Source of the DNA: Chloroflexota bacterium
GTDB lineage: Bacteria > Chloroflexota > Dehalococcoidia > GIF9 > UBA5629
Length of the DNA stretch: 8,685 bases
Assembly (NCBI GenBank): GCA_016875975.1
Contig: VGOF01000050.1
Span: 1 to 8,685 of the forward strand
Direction: 5' to 3'
In this document: positions 5,206-8,685 of the stretch, piece after piece
How the letters are laid out: every line of letters begins with the position of its first letter
Position numbering within the stretch: the stretch's first letter is position 1
The notes under the pieces: model-generated
Told to the model about the DNA's origin: nothing
Database searches by the model: none
What the model saw: the letters and a program-made list of their open reading frames with translations, nothing else
Program-made: the position numbers and the translations under genes

Positions 5206-6399
5206 CTAAATGACTCTCTTCTCTTGTAGCTCTGTTATCCTGTCATCGCTGAAGCCCAGCAGCTCGGCATAGACCTCGTGGGTGTGCTGGCCCAGGAAGG
5301 GGGCAGGCTGTGCAGGGTCTCCGGGTGTCTGGCTCATCTTGAAAACGGAGCCCATAACCTTGACCTTCCCGCTTACCAGTTGCTCTATTTCTACCTGCAT
5401 ATTGCGGCTGGTAAGCTGAGGGTCGTTGGCTACCTGCCTAAAAGTGGGCACCGGCGCACAGGGCAAATCAGCATCCCTGAACAGCTTCAGCATCTCATCA
5501 ACCGTCCGTACCCTGGTCCATTTTCCAACCAGGGCATCTATCTCGTCCACGTGTTTGATGCGGTTAGCCTGCATGGCATACTCTTTGACCTCTTTCAGGT
5601 CTTCCCTGCCGATTACTTTGATGAACCGTTGCCACTGGTCTACGGTGACGATGCCGATGACGATATGGCCGTCCTTTGCTGGGTATATATTGAAGGGAGT
5701 GATCTCGAGCTGACGGTTGCCTGGCCTAGGAGGCTCCTGGCCAGTCATAGTGTAGAAGGGCAGGAACTGTGTTGCCGTAAGCATCCAGACTACATCCTGC
5801 ATCGAGATATCGACATATTGCCCTCGCCCAGTTCGGTTCTTATATTGAAGCGCAGCCAGAGTGGCCAGCGCGGCAAATACACCGCCGCAGATATCCGCCA
5901 CGGCCGGGCCAACTTTGGTTGGCGGAGAATCCGGGTGACCGTTAACGCTTATTAAACCGCCCATTGCCTGAACAATGGTATCGTAAGCGGCGTAGGAGCG
6001 ATAGGGTCCTGTGTTACCGAATCCTGACACCGAGACGTATATCAAGCCTGGGTTCTCTGCAACAAGGGTTTCATGTCCCAGCCCCATCTTATCCATTATT
6101 CCCGGTGTGAAGTTCTCAACCAGCACGTCACACTTGCTGGCTAGTTGTCGGGCGATTCTATTCCCTTCTTCTGTACGGGGGTCAAGGGTTATGCTCCGCT
6201 TGCCTCGATTGCAGGTCAGAAACAGATAGCTTTCTAAGCCTTCTGTGAGGGGTGGAGTAGTCCGCATTGCGTCTCCGCCCTGGGGCAGTTCGATTTTGAT
6301 AATGTCTGCCCCCAGCTCTGCCATAATCATGGTGCACACCGGCCCAGCGGCCATGCGGGTGAAATCCAGTACTCTCGTTCCAGTTAATGCCTTTTCCAT
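5206..6399 (-). CDS. CaiB/BaiF family III CoA-transferase
   Basis: The 397-residue protein fits family III CoA-transferases, which move CoA between carboxylic acids through an aspartyl-CoA anhydride. The N-terminus has LTGTRVLDFTRMAAGPVCTM and LGADIIKIE, the usual opening of the Rossmann-like domain. NRGKRSITLD (64-73) and ENFTPGIMDKMGL (95-107) are further signatures. D169 in VGPAVADICGG is the expected catalytic aspartate, at the same number as in formyl-CoA transferase. FLGQHTHEVYAELLG near the C-terminus closes the family pattern. The length is normal. The start at 6399 has GGAGGT four bases upstream. The acyl substrate cannot be inferred: no acyl-CoA dehydrogenase, racemase or lyase is adjacent. 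Candidate roles include anaerobic acid or carnitine-like catabolism. It is convergent with mntP and divergent from the dodecin gene. Confidence 0.93.
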   Translation of the reverse strand: MEKALTGTRVLDFTRMAAGPVCTMIMAELGADIIKIELPQGGDAMRTTPPLTEGLESYLFLTCNRGKRSITLDPRTEEGNRIARQLASKCDVLVENFTPGIMDKMGLGHETLVAENPGLIYVSVSGFGNTGPYRSYAAYDTIVQAMGGLISVNGHPDSPPTKVGPAVADICGGVFAALATLAALQYKNRTGRGQYVDISMQDVVWMLTATQFLPFYTMTGQEPPRPGNRQLEITPFNIYPAKDGHIVIGIVTVDQWQRFIKVIGREDLKEVKEYAMQANRIKHVDEIDALVGKWTRVRTVDEMLKLFRDADLPCAPVPTFRQVANDPQLTSRNMQVEIEQLVSGKVKVMGSVFKMSQTPGDPAQPAPFLGQHTHEVYAELLGFSDDRITELQEKRVI

Positions 6400-6484
6400 A
6401 GATACCTCCAGAATATGTCGAGTAGCTCGGCGGGGGTTATATGCTTGCTAATCAGCAGCTCTCTATGTAAATTACTGACCTGTG

Positions 6485-6513
6485 ATTATACCTTGTTTTG
6501 CCAGCCATAGCAC
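6485..6513 (-). promoter_or_regulatory. Candidate promoter for the CoA-transferase gene
   Basis: On the minus strand a perfect TATAAT (plus-strand ATTATA at 6485-6490) lies 17 bp from a poor -35 (GTGCTA, 6508-6513). It would give a leader of roughly 80 nt before the ATG at 6399. Only the -10 is convincing. Confidence 0.35.
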
Positions 6514-6523
6514 CCCGTACATA

Positions 6524-6559
6524 TTGACTTTTGAAGGGCTTGCCCTATAATAGTGGGCA
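6524..6559 (+). promoter_or_regulatory. Strong sigma-70-like promoter of the dodecin gene with inverted repeat
   Basis: TTGACT (6524-6529), a 16-bp spacer and a perfect TATAAT (6546-6551) make the best promoter in the window. The start would fall near 6558 and give a leader of about 36 nt. The -10 box sits between TGCCC (6541-6545) and GGGCA (6555-6559), an inverted repeat with a 9-nt centre. GGGC at 6536-6539 also faces GCCC at 6542-6545. Such symmetry over a -10 is compatible with an operator, but no regulator is identified. Confidence 0.7.
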
Positions 6560-6593
6560 CAGCTACAAGGTTTCGGCAAAATGGAGGTGCGAA

Positions 6594-6812
6594 ATGGCTG
6601 AGAGTGTATACAAAATTATCACACTGGTGGGAACGAGCACCGAATCTTGGGAAAAGGCAGCTAAAGCTGCCGTAGAGAGAGCTTCGAAGACTCTGCGCGA
6701 ACTGCGTATTGCAGAGGTAGAAGAGCTGGACATGCAGATTGAGGGTGGCAAGGTCATCAGCTACCGAGCCAAGGTCAGGGTCTCTTTCAAATACGAAGGC
6801 AAGGAAAAGTAG
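6594..6812 (+). CDS. Dodecin family protein lacking flavin-stacking residues
   Basis: This 72-residue protein has the dodecin fold pattern: strand (SVYKIITLVGTS), long helix (TESWEKAAKAAVERASKTL) and two strands (VEELDMQIEGGKVISYRAKVRVSF). Dodecins assemble as hollow dodecamers that store flavins. ATG 6594 follows GGAGGT (6583-6588) by five bases and begins exactly at the family N-terminus, so the longer in-frame start at 6531 is rejected; that codon also lies upstream of the -10. In flavin-binding dodecins a Trp after the helix and a Gln in the last-but-one strand sandwich the isoalloxazine ring (W36 and Q55 in Halobacterium). Here the equivalent positions are I39 (LRIAEV) and R58 (YRAKV). 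Flavin storage is therefore doubtful, and another ligand or a structural role is possible. It has its own strong promoter. Confidence 0.9.
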   Translation: MAESVYKIITLVGTSTESWEKAAKAAVERASKTLRELRIAEVEELDMQIEGGKVISYRAKVRVSFKYEGKEK

Positions 6813-6833
6813 TCTTAGCCCCGAGCGGGCAAT

Positions 6834-7310
6834 TTACCATTCCTTCTTGATAGTGGAGGCTATCTCCACGGCTAGCTTTTGCCTGTATTCGCCGAGACGT
6901 GAGCTGATTACAGCGCTCAGGTTGGCCATCACCACATAGCCAAGGTGCGGGTTCTCCTCAAAGAAGCGAGCCAGGTCTGAGGCCTCAATCTGGATGACCT
7001 CGGTCTTTTCACTACACTTGGCAGAAGCGGTGTATATGTGTGGCTCCACTAGGCTAGACCAGCCGAATATCTCGCCCGCCTTCGCCTTGTGGACTGTCAC
7101 ATCGATTCCCCATGGCTCTGTGAGGTGGACGATAATGTCCACGCTGCCCTTCTTGCAGAGGTGCAGCTTCGAGGCCTTGTTGCCCTGGTTGAACAGCGCT
7201 GCACCGGCGTCGTAGGTCTTCTCATGGCATAGCGGGGCCAATTTGGCTAACTCCTTGTCGTCCACACCTCTGAAAAGCGAGTACTGTCTCAATGCTTCAT
7301 TAGGCACCAT
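6834..7310 (-). CDS. Stand-alone cyclic-nucleotide-binding-fold (CRP-like sensor) protein
   Basis: The 158-residue protein is essentially one CNB beta-barrel. LFRGVDDKELAKLAPLC (12-28) is the N-terminal helix, YDAGAALFNQGNKASKLHLCKKGSVDII (33-60) gives the first strands, and GEIFGWSSLVEPHIYTASAKC (79-99) is the phosphate-binding-cassette region. The C-terminal helix covers about 111-156. No helix-turn-helix, kinase or channel domain follows, so it is not a transcription factor like CRP. The cassette is atypical: the usual Glu of FGE is W84 and the Arg before the T-A is missing (Y93), so canonical cAMP binding is unlikely. I start it at 7310 because GAGAGG lies about 7 bases upstream; the alternative GTG at 7340 would add ten residues. 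It lies 49 nt after the DUF6125-like gene and is probably co-transcribed with it. It is convergent with the dodecin, 21 nt away. Confidence 0.82.
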   Translation of the reverse strand: MVPNEALRQYSLFRGVDDKELAKLAPLCHEKTYDAGAALFNQGNKASKLHLCKKGSVDIIVHLTEPWGIDVTVHKAKAGEIFGWSSLVEPHIYTASAKCSEKTEVIQIEASDLARFFEENPHLGYVVMANLSAVISSRLGEYRQKLAVEIASTIKKEW

Positions 7311-7359
7311 GTTTTGTCCTCTCCTTTCACCCAAATTCACTCAGGTGTCTTAATCACGA

Positions 7360-7926
7360 TTATACAGTTGACTTGCCTGCCATCTCAACCTTCCACTGGC
7401 AGCAGATATCGTCTTTGCTCTTACGCGGTGGCAACTTGGTGTAGGTGAACTTGATATTAGGATTAAGGCCAGCAGCCCAGATATCCCACATCTTTGTCTC
7501 TATTTCCTTGCAGAAGCTGCCGTCTCTGCCTTTCCCCTCTCTCTCCAGCGCCTCTAATGTGTAGCACTTGGTGACGGTCAGAACTGCCGAATCAGCGTCG
7601 CTCAACTCGACATCCCATTCCATGTTCCATGCCCAGGGGCTTAGCTGGAGGTATTTCATGAAGGCTGGGACATCGGTTCCCTGCACGCCTGAAATCTTGT
7701 TTATCCTCTCCACCTCATACTTTGCCATCTGCTCCCAGACCGCAAAGTCGCATTCCGTGGCAGTTTCCTCATTCACCTTATCCATAACCGCTAAATACCA
7801 GAAACCGTCAACTGCCCGGTATAGCCTGCCATACAGCTTCAACAAGTCCACCAGTAATTCCTTTGACAGGTCTTCAGGCTTCAACTTTGGGTTGAATTCG
7901 CCACTGTAATCAGTAAGTTCCTTCAT
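7360..7926 (-). CDS. DUF6125-like protein (Cys-containing, unknown function)
   Basis: This 188-residue soluble protein opens with MKELTDYSGEFNPKLKPEDLSKELL, which I recognise as the typical start of DUF6125-type proteins of anaerobes. LYGRLYRAVDGFWYLAVMDK (31-50) and a W-rich middle (LSPWAWNMEWDVE, 95-107) follow. The C-terminal half carries C121 (TVTKCYT), C139 and the adjacent pair C175-C176 in KDDICCQW. Members of this group resemble L-2-amino-thiazoline-4-carboxylate hydrolase-like proteins, and the Cys residues could bind a metal or cofactor; this is inference. The start has AAAGGA seven or so bases upstream. The gene precedes the CNB-fold gene by 49 nt on the same strand, so the two probably form a small operon. 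No catalytic assignment is possible. Confidence 0.75.
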   Translation of the reverse strand: MKELTDYSGEFNPKLKPEDLSKELLVDLLKLYGRLYRAVDGFWYLAVMDKVNEETATECDFAVWEQMAKYEVERINKISGVQGTDVPAFMKYLQLSPWAWNMEWDVELSDADSAVLTVTKCYTLEALEREGKGRDGSFCKEIETKMWDIWAAGLNPNIKFTYTKLPPRKSKDDICCQWKVEMAGKSTV

Positions 7927-8024
7927 TGTGGTTCCTTTCTTTCTTGCTTATCACTGCGCCATGCGATTTGATATTGTACCTAATCAGGTCATGTGCATGC
8001 CACAACATCCAGGTTTACGGATAC

Positions 8025-8468
8025 CTACTGAATATATCCGTAGTAGCCGAGCAGGCCAAAGATAATCAACCCGATGCCCAAAATCAGGACAAACGGAGCC
8101 AGGAAGGCAGCAATGCCCCAGTACATCCACTTTCTCTGCGTACGTTTGAATTGCTCGATGCTGTCCCATTGCTTGCTCTGCCAGGCCCATTCGTTTCCTT
8201 TGAACAGCAGGATAAAGGACATGACGAATCCCACCATTGGCACAAGGGACAGGACTGCTGGCCATACCTTGTTGAAGATGCCCCAGAGCAGCGGAATAAA
8301 GAAAGCGCCCCAGTTCAACCCCTTGATTTCCTGCGGTATGGCTGCCGAGAAACCAGTACCGGATGTGTTTTCACCCTTCATCTCAGAAAAACAATGATAA
8401 ATCCTACTAGAAGGTGATGGTGAAGACAAATCACCGATACGGAAGGGCTTTTGGGCAGTTACAGGCAT
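8025..8468 (-). CDS. Membrane protein of unknown function (WNWGAFF-type)
   Basis: The 147-residue product has a polar N-terminus and then PQEIKGLNWGAFFIPLLWGI (45-64), which I recall as the signature of a small family of bacterial membrane proteins. Hydrophobic helices lie at about 52-66, 68-90 and 116-140. The loop between the last two carries GNEWAWQSKQWDSIEQFKRT (91-110), also typical. Function is unknown. The ATG at 8468 has AAGGAT about 8 bases upstream and is preferred. An internal ATG at 8381 would give a more usual-looking N-terminus (MKGENTSG) but has no Shine-Dalgarno sequence. The gene is divergent from the one starting at 8617 and 98 nt upstream of the DUF6125-like gene on the same strand, so a weak operonic link is possible. 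Confidence 0.72.
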   Translation of the reverse strand: MPVTAQKPFRIGDLSSPSPSSRIYHCFSEMKGENTSGTGFSAAIPQEIKGLNWGAFFIPLLWGIFNKVWPAVLSLVPMVGFVMSFILLFKGNEWAWQSKQWDSIEQFKRTQRKWMYWGIAAFLAPFVLILGIGLIIFGLLGYYGYIQ

Positions 8469-8616
8469 GTGTGCTATCCTTGATATACTGCATACGCGAA
8501 TAGCGGCGCAAGTTAGCGGGTGGGCAAGACACCAAGGTGCACCTGTTCAACCTGATGGCCACGTACGTAAAAACAACCTATAAGTAAGGCGATTTTTCAA
8601 TGCGAGGAGATGTGAC

Positions 8617-8685
8617 ATGAGCTTACCTGCTGAAACTGTAATACGATTACCCCAATCCAAGATACCTGATGCCGCAGCCCTCCTG
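8617..8685 (+). CDS. N-terminal fragment of an unidentified protein
   Basis: ATG 8617 follows GAGGAG (8604-8609) by seven bases, and 23 codons run off the right edge: MSLPAETVIRLPQSKIPDAA and then ALL. The I-R-x-x-x-x-x-I-P-D-A-A-x-L-L pattern is the kind of opening seen in GNAT N-acetyltransferases (strand, then first helix), but 23 residues are too few to decide. A TATAAG at 8579-8584 could be a -10 element; no clear -35 was found. Confidence 0.55.
   Translation, partial: MSLPAETVIRLPQSKIPDAAALL

Noticed and set aside
5278..5955. 225-codon plus-strand open frame
   Set aside because: It lies wholly antisense to the CoA-transferase gene, whose motifs are unambiguous; long antisense frames are common there.
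6531..6593. 21-codon N-terminal extension of the dodecin
   Set aside because: It begins upstream of the -10 box, and the family N-terminus with a good ribosome-binding site is at 6594.
7926..8417. 163-codon plus-strand open frame
   Set aside because: It is antisense to the membrane protein at 8025-8468 and shows no family features.

Overview
The window is 8.7 kb of ordinary-looking bacterial chromosome of about 50 % G+C. Good Shine-Dalgarno sequences precede most genes, and there are no tRNA or rRNA genes, CRISPR arrays or recognisable transposases. Several gene families point to an uncultured Chloroflexota bacterium close to Dehalococcoidia: a DUF5667 secreted protein, a DUF6125-like protein, a zinc-ribbon/one-helix membrane protein, a family III CoA-transferase and a truncated GOLD-like protein. 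The taxonomic call is inference from family memory, not from a search.

Layout. Positions 2-274 hold the C-terminal 90 codons of a GOLD/emp24-like protein. A minus-strand SGNH hydrolase-like gene (397-1170) follows, diverging from a HAD phosphatase (1243-1923). Right behind the HAD gene is a TTG-initiated zinc-ribbon membrane protein (1937-2410). Its homologous-looking C-terminus continues in frame beyond a TGA to 2578. Positions 2579-3151 contain no confident gene. They hold a heptamer-periodic repeat and a dense series of inverted repeats, including a 12-bp helix, and could be a structured RNA or leader, a decayed small gene, or both. A two-helix membrane peptide (3152-3370) ends at tandem hairpins and a strong terminator. 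The plus strand then continues with a secreted DUF5667 protein (3580-4491) and a MntP-type manganese exporter (about 4547-5125). A CaiB/BaiF CoA-transferase lies convergent on the minus strand (5206-6399). It diverges from a dodecin (6594-6812), which has a near-consensus sigma-70 promoter. The right end carries a minus-strand pair, a DUF6125-like protein and a stand-alone cyclic-nucleotide-binding-fold protein. Beyond these are a minus-strand membrane protein (8025-8468) and the first 23 codons of a plus-strand gene.

How the genes relate. No multi-gene pathway is evident. Most genes are single units in divergent or convergent pairs. The only plausible operons are HAD plus zinc-ribbon (13-nt gap) and DUF6125-like plus CNB (49-nt gap). 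I did not find a clear new defence or metabolic system. The most notable signals are the hairpin-rich interval at 2719-3114, the heptanucleotide-periodic repeats placed directly after three plus-strand stop codons, the in-frame TGA in the zinc-ribbon gene, and a dodecin that lacks both flavin-stacking residues.
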